Shown: in pieces, positions 25,958-35,263 of the stretch
Numbering within the stretch: the stretch's first letter is position 1
Layout of the letters: every line of letters starts with the position of its first letter
DNA from: Thermoplasmatales archaeon SW_10_69_26
GTDB lineage: Archaea; Thermoplasmatota; SW-10-69-26
Length of the DNA: 64,000 bases
Direction: 5' to 3'
NCBI GenBank assembly: GCA_003009755.1
Contig: PXUB01000032.1
Span: forward strand, 62,001 to 126,000
Made by a program: the position numbers and the translations under genes
Notes under the pieces: generated by a model
Told to the model about the DNA's origin: nothing
The model's database searches: none
The model's input: the letters and a program-made list of their open reading frames with translations, nothing else

Positions 25958-27547
25958 GTGGGTCACGACCAGGTCGACCTCGACACGTTCCTGGAGGAGG
26001 GCATCCCCGAGCCCGCGGACCCGGGCGCGACCGGTGAGCCTTCCTACGTCAGCCACCCGATGGTGGAGCCCGAGACGCTCGAGGAGCGCCCCTACCAGAC
26101 CGAGCTGGCCGAGCAGGCCCACGGCCGTCGAACGCTGGTCGTGCTCCCGACCGGGCTCGGCAAGACGATGGTGGCGGCGTTGCTGGCCGCCGAGGTCCTG
26201 CAGAACCGCGAGGGCAAGGTCGTGTTCCTCGCCCCGACCCGGCCGCTGGTCCAACAGCACGAGGAGACCTTCGAGGAGCTGTTGCGCGCCCGGGACCAGG
26301 TCGCGCTCAGCGGCTCGGTCCCCGCCCAGCGTCGGGCCGAGCTCTTCGCGGAGAACCGGGTCATCTTCTCCACGCCCCAGGGCCTGCGCAACGATCTCGA
26401 GGCTGGGCTCGTCGACATCGACGACGTCGGCCTGCTGGTCTTCGACGAGGCCCACCGCGCCGTCGGCGACTACGCCTACGTCGACATCGGGCAACGCTAC
26501 CGCTACGCCTGTCCCGAGGGCACCGTCCTCGGTCTCACCGCCTCCCCCGGCGGCGACGAGGAGCGCATCCAGGAGGTCGTCGACAACCTCGGCATCCACG
26601 AGATCCTCAGTCGCGACGCCGAGGACCCCAGCGTCAAGCCCTACGTCAAGGAGACGAAGGTCCGCTGGGTCAAGCTGCAGCTCACGCCTGTGATGGAGGC
26701 CGTGCAAGCCCGGCTGCAGAACGTCGTCGACGAGCGTGCCAAGCCCCTGAAAGAGGCCCGCTACCTCGAGCCCAAGCCCTACGTCTCCCGGACCGACGCG
26801 ATCGAGGCCGGCAAGAAGATCCGGGCCGAGCTCGACGACGCCGAGAACAAGGGGCCGCTGTTCGGCATGTTGTTAAACCAGGGCGTCGTCATGCAGGCCC
26901 TGCACTGCCTCGAGCTCGTCGAGACGCAGGGTGTCGAGCCGTTGCAGACGTACCTCGCCCGCCTCATGCAGGACGAGGATCCCTCCCGCAGCGCGGAGGC
27001 CTTCGCCAAGGACCCCCAGGTCACGGACGTCTGGGCCCGCATCCAGGACTGGCCCCACCCCAGCCATCCCAAGATCGAGGCCTTGATCGAGACGTTGACC
27101 CGCGAGCTGGCCGACAACCCCGATGGCCTCGTCATCGTGTTCGCCCAGTACCGGGACACGATCAACTCGATCCTCGAAGCCCTCGAGGACGAGGGCATCG
27201 ACGCCGAGAAGTTCGTCGGCCAGTCCGACCGCGACGGCGACGAGGGCATGAGTCAGGACGAGCAAAAGGAGGTGCTCGACCGCATGCGCGCCGGCGAGTT
27301 CCGCGTGCTCGTCGCCTCCAGCGTCGCCGAGGAGGGGCTGGACATCCCCAGCGTGGACCTCGTCGTGTTCTACGAGCCCGTGCCCAGCGAGATCCGGCTC
27401 ATCCAGCGCCGCGGCCGCACCGGCCGCCAAAGCGTGGGCCGCATGGTCGTCCTCATCACCGAGGACACCCGCGACGAAGCCTTCATGCACGCCGCCATGA
27501 GCCGGGAGAAGAAGATGCGCCGCCTGGTCAAGGATCTGGGCGACTAG
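25958..27547 (+). CDS. Hef/FANCM-like SF2 helicase without nuclease domain
   Basis: The 529-residue protein is the helicase half of archaeal Hef. Walker A is PTGLGKT (about residues 65-71), TRPL motif Ia follows, motif II is DEAH (about 163-166), motif III is LTASPG, and motif VI is QRRGRTGR near residue 480. The alpha-helical insert between the two RecA domains, typical of Hef/FANCM/MDA5, is present. The protein ends in KKMRRLVKDLGD, right after the helicase, so the C-terminal XPF-type nuclease of the usual euryarchaeal Hef is missing. The last stop base is the first base of the IS630-type insertion. Confidence 0.9.
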   Translation: MGHDQVDLDTFLEEGIPEPADPGATGEPSYVSHPMVEPETLEERPYQTELAEQAHGRRTLVVLPTGLGKTMVAALLAAEVLQNREGKVVFLAPTRPLVQQHEETFEELLRARDQVALSGSVPAQRRAELFAENRVIFSTPQGLRNDLEAGLVDIDDVGLLVFDEAHRAVGDYAYVDIGQRYRYACPEGTVLGLTASPGGDEERIQEVVDNLGIHEILSRDAEDPSVKPYVKETKVRWVKLQLTPVMEAVQARLQNVVDERAKPLKEARYLEPKPYVSRTDAIEAGKKIRAELDDAENKGPLFGMLLNQGVVMQALHCLELVETQGVEPLQTYLARLMQDEDPSRSAEAFAKDPQVTDVWARIQDWPHPSHPKIEALIETLTRELADNPDGLVIVFAQYRDTINSILEALEDEGIDAEKFVGQSDRDGDEGMSQDEQKEVLDRMRAGEFRVLVASSVAEEGLDIPSVDLVVFYEPVPSEIRLIQRRGRTGRQSVGRMVVLITEDTRDEAFMHAAMSREKKMRRLVKDLGD

Positions 27548-28674
27548 ACTGCCGGACAGAATGTGCGTAACTTATCGTGGCGTCCGATACTAACTCAAAT
27601 AGGGGTGGGATGCCCTGTCAGCCTTGACGCTGACCCCGACCAAAAGGAACAACGACGCCTCGCCGCAGGCCAAGATCTACTGGACGGCAAACGCCAAGCC
27701 GACATCGCCGAAGGCTACGGCGCCACCCGCACCACCGCCCACCGCTGGGCGCACACCGTCGGAACCGAAGGCCTCGACGGCCTGAAAAGCACACGCACCA
27801 ACGCCGGACGACCCCCGAAACTCGACGCCGAGAACAAACAACGCCTCGCCGAACTTCTCCAACGAGGCGCCCAAGCCCACGGCTGGGACACCGATCTGTG
27901 GACCCGCAAACGTGTGGCCCAGCTGATCGACCGGGCGTTCGACGTCGACTACTCTCCCCGACACTGCTCGCGGATTCTGCACGAGATCGGGTTCCGCCCG
28001 GTCAAACCCAAGCGCGTGGCCAACGAAAAGGACGAGGCCGAAAAACAGCGCTGGCTGGCCGAGGAGGCTGGAGAGCTGAAAAAAACCTAGCCGACGGTGC
28101 AACCGTCCTGTTCCCGGACGAGAGCACCTACCGCTTCACCCCCGTCCGCCAGCGCGGCTGGGCGCCCTACGGACAGCGACCGACCGTCGAGCACACCTAC
28201 GGGGACTGGTGGACGGTGAGCGCGATCAGCGCCTTGGCGATCTGGATCGAGCCCGATGGCTCGTTAGGCACGAAGGTCTTCTTCCGGTTGTACCCGAAGG
28301 AGAGCGTGAACAGTCGACACCTCCGGGATTTCCTGCACCAGGTTCGCTACCAGCGCGAGGGCGAGATCAGCGTGGTGTGGGATCGCGCCAGCCATCACCG
28401 CGCCCGGCGGGTGCAGCGGTTCTTCGCTTCCTACGAGCGGTTCAGCTCGGTGTTGTTGCCGGCATATTGTCCAGAGTTGAACTCGGACGAGGGGGTGTGG
28501 AATTGGTCGAAGACCAAGGATCTGGCCAACGCCTGTCCGAAGGATGTGGATGCCCTGGTGTCGGGGGTTCGAGGGCCCTTGCGTCGGCTCCAGCATCGAC
28601 CGAGTGCGCAGTGGTGGTGTGTGCACGACTCCGAGTTCCCGATCGAAGAGTTACTCACATAATGACCGGCAGTC
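27547..28674 (+). mobile_element. IS630-family insertion sequence, 1128 bp
   Basis: The element is flanked by the duplicated target TA (27545-27546 and 28675-28676), the hallmark of IS630/Tc1-type transposition. About 30 bp of imperfect terminal inverted repeat are visible: GACTGCCGG, then CA, ATGTG, GTAACT and TCG blocks in both ends. It carries two overlapping transposase frames. It is inserted between two convergent genes exactly at their stop codons. The ends are well conserved and the frames open, so the copy may be active. Confidence 0.93.
27605..28662 (+). CDS. IS630 transposase (two frames joined by -1 frameshift)
   Basis: The first frame ends at 28090 and encodes an HTH region (ADIAEGYGATRTTAHRWAH, then GRPPKLDAENKQRLAELL). 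The second continues to 28662 with the DDE core: Asp in FPDEST, Asp in VVWDRASHH and Glu in LNSDEGVWNW. The frames meet at seven A residues (28079-28085): slipping back one base turns KKT-stop into KKNLADG, so a single about 350-residue product results. Frameshifting on A runs is common in this family. A GTG at 27605 is a likely start; an earlier GTG at 27563 lies inside the inverted repeat. Confidence 0.85.
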
Positions 28675-30455
28675 TAACCGCTTTCGGTGGCGACCGAGAG
28701 GTCGCGGTCGAGCATCGCCCCCCACACCCCCCGCGGTGTCCGGCTGCAATCCGTGCACGCGAGATCGGGATCCTCGTACCGGTCACCGGTCCCGTCCCCG
28801 TCGACCAGCAACCCGTTCTCGCCGTTCCAGTCACCGTGCATGCAGGGGTCATCGCAGGCGAGGTCCTCCCCCACGGCGGCCCGGTAGGCGTCCACGCCCC
28901 CGAGGTCCACCAGCGAGGACCCCCAGCCGGCGGTCGCTCCACCGTTGGTCCCCCAAACGCCCGGGTAGGTCTCGCAGCGGGCTTGGCACAGCGCGTGGAC
29001 GTCGACGCCGGCCTCGTAGACGTCATCGCCGCCGGCGTCCACCAGGCGTCCGACACCGAGGTGCCCTCCCCCGTTGGCCCCATGCCCTCCGGCGATGCTC
29101 AGGCATCGGCTGAGATGGGAGGCGTCGCCCAGACACTCGGTCGTGGCGTTCGTCCCGGCCTGGTACACGTCGTCGCCGTCCGAGGAGACGAGACTGCCCG
29201 AGCCGGAATAGCCGCCGCCGTTCACGCCTAGGCCTCCGGCCACCGCCGAGCACTTGGACCCCTCGCAGGTGACCGATGCGTTGACGCCGGCGAGGAACGC
29301 GTCCTCGCCCCCGCCGTCGATCAGCGAACCAACGCCGACGTGGGCGCCGCCGTTGACGCCTGCGCTGCCGGCGCGGGCCACACAGAACTCCGCCTCGCAC
29401 CGCTCCTCCGCCTCGTGCCCGGCGAGGTAGCGGTCGGTTCCCTCGCCTGCGTCGACGAGTAAGCCGATCCCGTTGTCCGCTCCGCCGTTGACGCCGCGTG
29501 CGTTCGCGTGGTAGGTGTCGTTGCCGGTGGCGTCCACGAGCACGCCCGTGCCCTCGAACCCGCCGCCGTTGACGCCACAGCACCGCGGATCGCTTGGCTG
29601 GCCGTACGTGTCGTCGCCGCCGAGGTCCACGACCGCCGCGGCGGGGAACGTTGCGCCGGTGCCGCCGGCGTTGTTCTCGTACTCGTCGTCGCCTCCGAAG
29701 CTCACGATGAGCGCGCAGTCGTTCGCAAACGTGCGGCTCTCGTCACTGGTGTCGAGGGCGACGGCAGGGCATGCGTCGACGGCCGGACGAGCCGCGGAGG
29801 TCGAAGATTCCGCTACCATGGCCAAGTTCTCCACCGCATTCAGGAAAGCGGACCGAGCGGCGAAGACGTCGGCGAGTTCGCCGCCCTCGACGTGGGGGAA
29901 GGGATCGAGGCCCCCGTCGAAACCAGGAACCGCCCCCGTCCCGGCAGCTGGTGAAAGGCGAGCAGGGGAGGCTTGGTCGTCGGTGAGCTTTTTGGCCACG
30001 CTGGTATCCGACACGGCCTCGAGCCGGAGGAACGTCGTGACGAGGTCGGCAAGCGCGTCCGCGAGACCCGGGGACCGTTGCTCGACGATCTGGGCGGCGA
30101 GGCGATCCCCGAGGTCGAGGATCGTCGCGTGGCGGTGGGTCAGGGATTCGAGGGCCGCGAACAAGGACGACGCCGAGCCCGTTGTCGGAGGTTCGTCCGA
30201 CGGGATGCCGAGATCCCCGCTCTGCTGACGAGCCACGGCCTCGGCCACGTCCAGCGATGCAACAGCTGGAATCTCATCTTCGGTATCCGACGCGCCCTCG
30301 TCCGCGATCCCGGCTCCGTGGGCGTCGCTCACCCTTTCCGGAACGAGGGTACCGGCCGCACTCGCCGCGGGAGCGAGGATCATCACAACAGCGAGGGCGA
30401 CCGAAACGCCCCTCAGCCGCCGAGCACGTTGGCCGAAAGAGAGGATATCCGTCAC
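28674..30455 (-). CDS. Secreted protein with repeated DxY/GG units and cysteine pairs
   Basis: The 593-residue protein has a signal peptide (about residues 14-34). From about residue 255 to the end it consists of roughly seven to eight units of 35-50 residues built as GVNGGGxxGxGxLVDxxGDDxYxAG, with a loop holding two cysteines in many units (CEAEFC, CEGSKC, CQARC, CDDPC, CTDC). Such GDDxY repeats suggest a stacked beta structure, probably calcium-binding through the Asp-rich turns and stabilised by one disulphide per rung. The stop TAG overlaps the IS630 target TA. Function unknown; a cell-surface role is inferred. Confidence 0.75.
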   Translation of the reverse strand: MTDILSFGQRARRLRGVSVALAVVMILAPAASAAGTLVPERVSDAHGAGIADEGASDTEDEIPAVASLDVAEAVARQQSGDLGIPSDEPPTTGSASSLFAALESLTHRHATILDLGDRLAAQIVEQRSPGLADALADLVTTFLRLEAVSDTSVAKKLTDDQASPARLSPAAGTGAVPGFDGGLDPFPHVEGGELADVFAARSAFLNAVENLAMVAESSTSAARPAVDACPAVALDTSDESRTFANDCALIVSFGGDDEYENNAGGTGATFPAAAVVDLGGDDTYGQPSDPRCCGVNGGGFEGTGVLVDATGNDTYHANARGVNGGADNGIGLLVDAGEGTDRYLAGHEAEERCEAEFCVARAGSAGVNGGAHVGVGSLIDGGGEDAFLAGVNASVTCEGSKCSAVAGGLGVNGGGYSGSGSLVSSDGDDVYQAGTNATTECLGDASHLSRCLSIAGGHGANGGGHLGVGRLVDAGGDDVYEAGVDVHALCQARCETYPGVWGTNGGATAGWGSSLVDLGGVDAYRAAVGEDLACDDPCMHGDWNGENGLLVDGDGTGDRYEDPDLACTDCSRTPRGVWGAMLDRDLSVATESG

Positions 30456-30726
30456 GTCACCCAGCCTCGTTGCGGTGGTTGGGATGCAGCCCTTTCAAGG
30501 CTTCGTTGTCACAGCCCGAGGGGGAATCGCGTGCCGTCATCGAATGCGCTGGCGCACCCGCCATCCGGGCAGGGACGGTTCCGGGACGGCGTGTCCGCCG
30601 CCGACCAAGGCCGGGACAGCGGGGGCGATCATCAACAGGCCAACCAGGACGGCGCGGACCCTGACGAACATCGAGCAAGAAGGCTTAGCCGGACCCTATC
30701 AGGGTTCTCCGAGTGCGCCTAAACCG
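30456..30726. other. Short intergenic gap in the surface-protein island
   Basis: About 270 bp separate two same-strand secreted-protein genes. No family-like frame, tRNA or clear hairpin was seen; it presumably holds the promoter of the downstream (minus-strand) repeat protein. Confidence 0.4.
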
Positions 30727-32094
30727 TCACTCTTCTCGTCCCTCGCCGCCGGGCACGTCCTCGGGCCCGATACCCAACAACCGCGGCAATGGATCGAACA
30801 GCGCCCGCTCAACCGTCGCCTGATCCACGGCCGCCTCCGAGGAACTACGCGTCCCGTTGTCCCGATGATCGTTGACCCCGTAGACACGGTACTCGTCATC
30901 CCCCGTGAGCTCGAAGCTCGTCCGCCAGGACGTCACACTCGGGTCCAGGTGCGCCACGGGTTGCCACGGGCTCGGGGCCTCGAACGTCGCGTTGGACCGG
31001 CGTTCGACCACGTACCCCGTCAACACCGAATACGAGGTGGGTTTGGGCGGATCCCACGTGACCTCCGTGCTGAACGCATCGCCCTCGCGAACCGGTTCGA
31101 CATCCAAATCTCGGGGCGCGTTCGGCTCCAACGAGTAATGCACGATCTCCGCCAAATCCCCCCGCTCGAACGCCTGGGACCCGCCAAGCAGGATCGCTTG
31201 CCGGCCGGTCCACACGGCGGTCGCCTGGTCACGACCCGTGGGCAACCGGCTATCCATGAACCGGATCTCCTCCTCCCCCGGATCGACCCGCAGGATCGAG
31301 GCCTTGCTCACCCCGTCGTTGATCCCCCCAAGCACGAACGCGTGATGCCCATCCCACACGGCGCTCGGGGCCCGCAACGAAACGTTGAGCTTCACGTCCT
31401 GCAACTGAAGGGTGTCTGTATCGGGGTCGAAGCGCCAGATATCATCGCACTCGCCCGGGCAGCCAGTCCCCCCGAACAGGTAGGCCTCCTCGCCCGTCCA
31501 CACCGACGCCATCCTTTCACGCGGACCGGGGAAGCTCTCCTCCAGCTTCGTTACCGTATCGTTCACCGGATCATAGCGCAAAATCTGGTCCAGGGGAGTG
31601 AACGCGTCCCGGCCACCGAAGATGTAGGCGCGATCGCCGGTCCAGACCGTCGTCGCATCTATCGGATCGTTCGGTAGCGTGGCGTTCATTTCCTCGACCG
31701 TGTCCGTGGACGGGTCATACCGGGTCACGGTGTCCGTCCAGAACACGTACGCACAACCCTCGGGACAGCCTGCCTCCGGCCGCGAGCGATCATCCCACAC
31801 CGCGGTCGCACTCGATCCCGTCCAGGGCAACCGGGCATCCATCACCGTCGCGTTGCCCGTATCCGGTTCGTAGCGAACGATCTCGTCACTGAAATCGCTG
31901 GACCCACCAGTCCGGTTCAAACCCCCGAACACGTACACCGCCTCTCCCGTCCACACGGACGACGGGTTCTTCAACCCCTGCGGCAACTCGGCTTCGACGC
32001 TGGCCGTGTCCGCGCTCGCCGACGGCGCGATGAGGGCGACCACGGCCACGGCAGCCAACAAACCGACGCCGCCAGCGATCCAGGCACCTCCCAT
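30727..32094 (-). CDS. Secreted kelch-repeat beta-propeller protein
   Basis: The 455-residue protein starts at the ATG at 32094, directly before its signal peptide (GGAWIAGGVGLLAAVAVVALIAPSASA). Six kelch-like blades follow, marked by WTGEAVYVFGG, WTGDRAYIFGG, WTGEEAYLFGG, WDGHHAFVLGG and WTGRQAILLGG, each with a YDP/FDPDTDT strand. A fibronectin type III-like domain (about 330-420; PRDLDVEPVREGDAFSTEVTWDPP) follows. The propeller probably mediates binding at the cell surface. The ligand is unknown. No anchor is apparent at its C-terminus. Confidence 0.85.
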   Translation of the reverse strand: MGGAWIAGGVGLLAAVAVVALIAPSASADTASVEAELPQGLKNPSSVWTGEAVYVFGGLNRTGGSSDFSDEIVRYEPDTGNATVMDARLPWTGSSATAVWDDRSRPEAGCPEGCAYVFWTDTVTRYDPSTDTVEEMNATLPNDPIDATTVWTGDRAYIFGGRDAFTPLDQILRYDPVNDTVTKLEESFPGPRERMASVWTGEEAYLFGGTGCPGECDDIWRFDPDTDTLQLQDVKLNVSLRAPSAVWDGHHAFVLGGINDGVSKASILRVDPGEEEIRFMDSRLPTGRDQATAVWTGRQAILLGGSQAFERGDLAEIVHYSLEPNAPRDLDVEPVREGDAFSTEVTWDPPKPTSYSVLTGYVVERRSNATFEAPSPWQPVAHLDPSVTSWRTSFELTGDDEYRVYGVNDHRDNGTRSSSEAAVDQATVERALFDPLPRLLGIGPEDVPGGEGREE

Positions 32095-32256
32095 CGGTTC
32101 TCCCTCGAACATCGGCCAGGAGCCGCATAGACCCCCGCCTGTCACGTCCAATCGTAACACCGCCCTTGGCCAAAGGCATTCTCCAAGCGCGTGTGAACCG
32201 TCATCGAAGCCAAACCAAGCCCGAAGACAACTTATCACCAACTCAATTGGTCAATC

Positions 32257-33348
32257 GGGCTTGCACATAAACTCAGTTCTGACCTGACCGAGCGTCCCAT
32301 CAATCCAACAACCGAACGTTGTGCACGATCTCCCGCGCCAACACCGTGTTCCGCCGACTGGTCCGCAGCCGGCAGCGGAGACGATCGCCGAACAGCAGCT
32401 TGACCGTGGCAAACCGGGACTCCGCGGTCACCCGGCGACGGTACACGTCCTGAAACCGATTGGGGAAGTTGAGCGCGTATCGGGTCTTCTTCTCGAACGG
32501 ATCGGAAGGGAACCGCCACCAGCGAGCGTTGCTCTTCGGCTTGAAGTAGGGCTGCAACCCGGCGTCTTTGACGAGCTGGCAGTTGTCCCGGGTCCAATAC
32601 GCCTTGTCGCCCAACACGGCGTGGACGGCTGCTTCGTCAGGCACCTCGTCGATCAGCTCGGGCAGCTCTTGGCTGTCGTGCCGGTGCCCGGGCGTCAACG
32701 AGACAGCCAACGTGGCCCGGGTCTTGACGCCGTTGAGCACGTGCGTTTTGGCGTACTGGCGAGGCTCAGCGTCGTGTTCTCGCGCATGCCAGGCACCTTG
32801 TCCGGTGAGCACGAGACCCGAGGCATCCACGCTGGCGTTCTCTTCGAGGCTCCAGAAGGGCTGAGCGGTCTCCGCCAGCACTCGCTGAAGCGTGTTCGTG
32901 ATCCCCGTTCTTGGTTGTACTGGCACAGCGTGTTGAAATGGGGCACGTGCTCGATGTCCAGATGGGGCTTGAGCAGGTAAAGCAGGCCTTCGGTGCGGCG
33001 GAAGCTGAGATCGAAGTACGCCCGGACCAGCAAGCCCAAGATGACGGTGCGGCGCGGGATCCGGGGCCGGCCGGTGTTGTAGGACCAGTTGTGGATGCAG
33101 CTGGCATCCACGAGGTCTCGGAGACGGTGCACCACGCGCACCATCTCGCGGGCTTGCCACGTGTTGTATGTGCTCCAGTCGAAGCCGTTGTCGGTGGGTT
33201 CAAGCGTGTGCTGTTCTTCTGTTGTCACTCGGGCATCCATCCCAGCTCGATGGCTCTCGAGCGGGCTTCTCAGGGATGCCCCGTTTTGTCAACGGCAGTG
33301 GTTTGTATCGCGTCAGCTGGGCTCGTAGCCCACTTTATGTGCGAGCCC
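32257..33348 (-). mobile_element. Decayed IS5/IS4-superfamily insertion sequence
   Basis: Inverted ends GGGCTTGCACATAAACT (32257-32273) and its near complement at 33332-33348 (GGGCTCGCACATAAAGT when reversed) match at 15 of 17 positions and enclose one transposase region on the minus strand. No convincing target duplication could be seen outside the ends. The transposase is frameshifted, so the copy is probably not autonomous. Confidence 0.8.
32300..33240 (-). pseudogene. DDE transposase, frameshifted
   Basis: The N-terminal part (33240 to about 32915) carries a DUF772-like region (RRTVILGLLVRAYFDLSFRR, then HVPHFNTLCQYNQ). A one-base shift near 32915 moves to the frame that continues TLQRVLAETAQPFW, VDASGLVL (first Asp), AVLGDKAYW (second Asp) and RRRVTAESRFATVK (Glu), and ends IVHNVRLLD. 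All three catalytic acids survive. The order is that of IS5/IS1182-like transposases. Confidence 0.8.
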
Positions 33349-33365
33349 CGGCCGAAGGCTGAGTT

Positions 33366-33995
33366 TCAGGGATCGAACCCGACGGTGTAGCCCTTCTGTT
33401 CCAAGATCTCCATCGCTTCGCTGGCGAGTTCTCGAGCCTCTTGCTCGTTTGGGACACCGTCGGCAAGCTGGGCATCCCATTCTTCTTGGACGCGCTCCCA
33501 GGAGATCAGGCCTTGGTCGAGAAGCGTCTGGAGATCCTCGATGTCGCGGTCGGGGGTATCCCGCCAGCGGCCGGTCACGCTCTTGAGCAAGAACACGGCG
33601 TTGGCTGGGGCTAGCTCGACGGTCAGGTTGCCCTCGGTGAACCACTCGTCTGTTGCCTCCGCCATGCGCTGGGAGAACTGCAGGCAACCGAAGATCCGTC
33701 CGGGCGGGAACAGATCCATGCTCATCACGTTCTCGCGCTCGCAGTAGATCCACATGTCGAAGGAATCGGTTAGCGGGATCTCCTCGGCCGGCTGGTAACC
33801 CACCCGACCTAGCTCTTCGATGAGGGTGTGGATGGCCCGGTCGTGGTCGACGACGGCGTCCACGTCCTTGGTGGTGTCCTTGATGCCGCGGGCACTCATG
33901 CAGCAGCCGCCGAAGAGGATGAACCGCGTCGGTGCCTGGATGACCTCGCCGATCCGTTCGAGCTCGGTGCGGATCGTGGCGCGGTCAACGGGCAA
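33366..33995 (-). CDS. Nucleotidyltransferase-fold protein, AbiEii/DUF6036-like putative toxin
   Basis: The 209-residue protein has the minimal nucleotidyltransferase signature FILFGGCCMSARG (27-39) followed by TTKDVDAVVDHDRA, that is GG-x-DxD with both metal-binding Asp. LTDSFDMWIY and MSMDLFPP may provide the third acid. This matches the family of nucleotidyltransferases paired with winged-helix partners, as in AbiE-type toxin-antitoxin systems, whose toxins can modify tRNA 3' ends or other targets. It overlaps its HTH partner by 11 bases. The target is unknown, and an antitoxin role for the partner is inferred from context only. Confidence 0.65.
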   Translation of the reverse strand: MPVDRATIRTELERIGEVIQAPTRFILFGGCCMSARGIKDTTKDVDAVVDHDRAIHTLIEELGRVGYQPAEEIPLTDSFDMWIYCERENVMSMDLFPPGRIFGCLQFSQRMAEATDEWFTEGNLTVELAPANAVFLLKSVTGRWRDTPDRDIEDLQTLLDQGLISWERVQEEWDAQLADGVPNEQEARELASEAMEILEQKGYTVGFDP

Positions 33996-35004
33996 GGCTG
34001 CCCTCCTCGACGCCGAAGTCCTCTCGGAACCGCTGGATCTCCTCCTCGAGGGGGTGCTCTCCGGTTTCGACGAACACCTTGGCTTCGTCCAAGAGCCCGC
34101 CGAGCTGGTAGAAGAACGCGCGATCGAAGAAGCTCTCGTGTCGGAGCAAGCGGTGGTCCACTGCAGCCAGGAAGAACGCCTTGGCTCTCAGGGCAACATC
34201 GTCGGCGCTGGAACCGGATGGATCCCGGCGGGGGGTTGCCTGGGCACGACAGTAGAGGAACATGTGATCCCAGGGGTCGAGCTCTCGGGGGCCCAGGTAG
34301 CCGTAGGTTGCCTCGCTCGCAATCGGGGAGAAGAGATCCAGATCCGAGGATGGACCCACGAGTTGGATCGGTGGTTCGAGATCGGCGTTGTTGAAGCGCC
34401 AGGCCACCTCGAGGCCGCGCTGGTGGATGGGATGGTGAGCGAAGACTGCAGCTCGAACCGGGCCTTCCTGTTCTTCCAGCCCTCCCGGGTGGACCGCCTC
34501 GCTGGGCGGTCGGCGGTAGAGGTCGGCGTACTCCTCGATGAGCCATTGCAAACCGCTCAGGCGCGGGTTCGGTTCGAGGCCGCCCTCCGAGGAGAGCAGG
34601 AGGTTGCGGGAGCGCAGGTGGTCGATGGCGTCCTGCCAGGTCGACTTGTGGACGCCGACCAACTCGCGGGCGTCGGGATCACGGTGAGGATAGGGGAAGA
34701 CGGTGAGCGCGGCCAAGTGGGTGGGTGCGGAGAGCTCATCCTCGAGGTTGGGTCGCTCGCTGAGGGCGTCCGCACATGCACTCGCCAGGTCGGCGTGGCG
34801 GGCGGTGAAGGTACGGTTGCGTTTGGCTCTCGATGCTTCCAGCAGGTTCAGCTCCTCGAGCTTGCGTACCCGCCGGTCGAGCGTCGACCGGGGGAGGAAC
34901 TCGAGGTCCCGCAGCTGGAACCCGTCCGGGTCCGCTGCGGCGAGGATCCGGAGATCGCGGCCGTCGAGTGAGAAACGAACGGGGTTTCGCTTATCACTTG
35001 TCAC
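33985..35004 (-). CDS. Winged-helix DNA-binding protein, putative antitoxin/regulator
   Basis: The 339-residue protein is transcribed first in the pair. Its N-terminus has two successive helix-turn-helix-like segments: FQLRDLEFLPRSTLDRRVRKLEELNLLEASR (about 29-59) and ELVGVHKSTWQDAIDHLRSRNLLL (about 112-135). The central and C-terminal part (GLQWLIEEYADLYRR, then a DPWDHMFLYCRAQATP stretch and RAFFYQLGGLLDEAKVF) is not recognised. An N-terminal wHTH followed by a helical C-terminus, upstream of a nucleotidyltransferase, is the AbiEi/AbiEii layout. It probably represses its own operon. Confidence 0.65.
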   Translation of the reverse strand: MTSDKRNPVRFSLDGRDLRILAAADPDGFQLRDLEFLPRSTLDRRVRKLEELNLLEASRAKRNRTFTARHADLASACADALSERPNLEDELSAPTHLAALTVFPYPHRDPDARELVGVHKSTWQDAIDHLRSRNLLLSSEGGLEPNPRLSGLQWLIEEYADLYRRPPSEAVHPGGLEEQEGPVRAAVFAHHPIHQRGLEVAWRFNNADLEPPIQLVGPSSDLDLFSPIASEATYGYLGPRELDPWDHMFLYCRAQATPRRDPSGSSADDVALRAKAFFLAAVDHRLLRHESFFDRAFFYQLGGLLDEAKVFVETGEHPLEEEIQRFREDFGVEEGSLAR

Positions 35005-35263
35005 CGGTTGTTTCCAATCTCGATCAAAGACACTTAAGAGTTCCTCTGATTGGGTGCTTCACAAACGGGTTCACAGACGGTACCGGGAGAGGCGAGGTTC
35101 GCCTTTGGCGACACGCATCGGCGTAGTTCTCTGGATCTGCTTGCAGACGAAGCGGAGACAAGGTGAGTCCCACCTGCATCGTCGAGTAGCTCACGGCACG
35201 TAGCCGCACCCGGCCTGGCTGGGGAAGAACGACATCTGCGATCCTGGGGGGAATCTTGGAGTC

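Noticed and set aside
32251-33354. Target duplication of the IS5-like element
   Set aside because: The bases outside the 17-bp inverted ends do not match in any short register.
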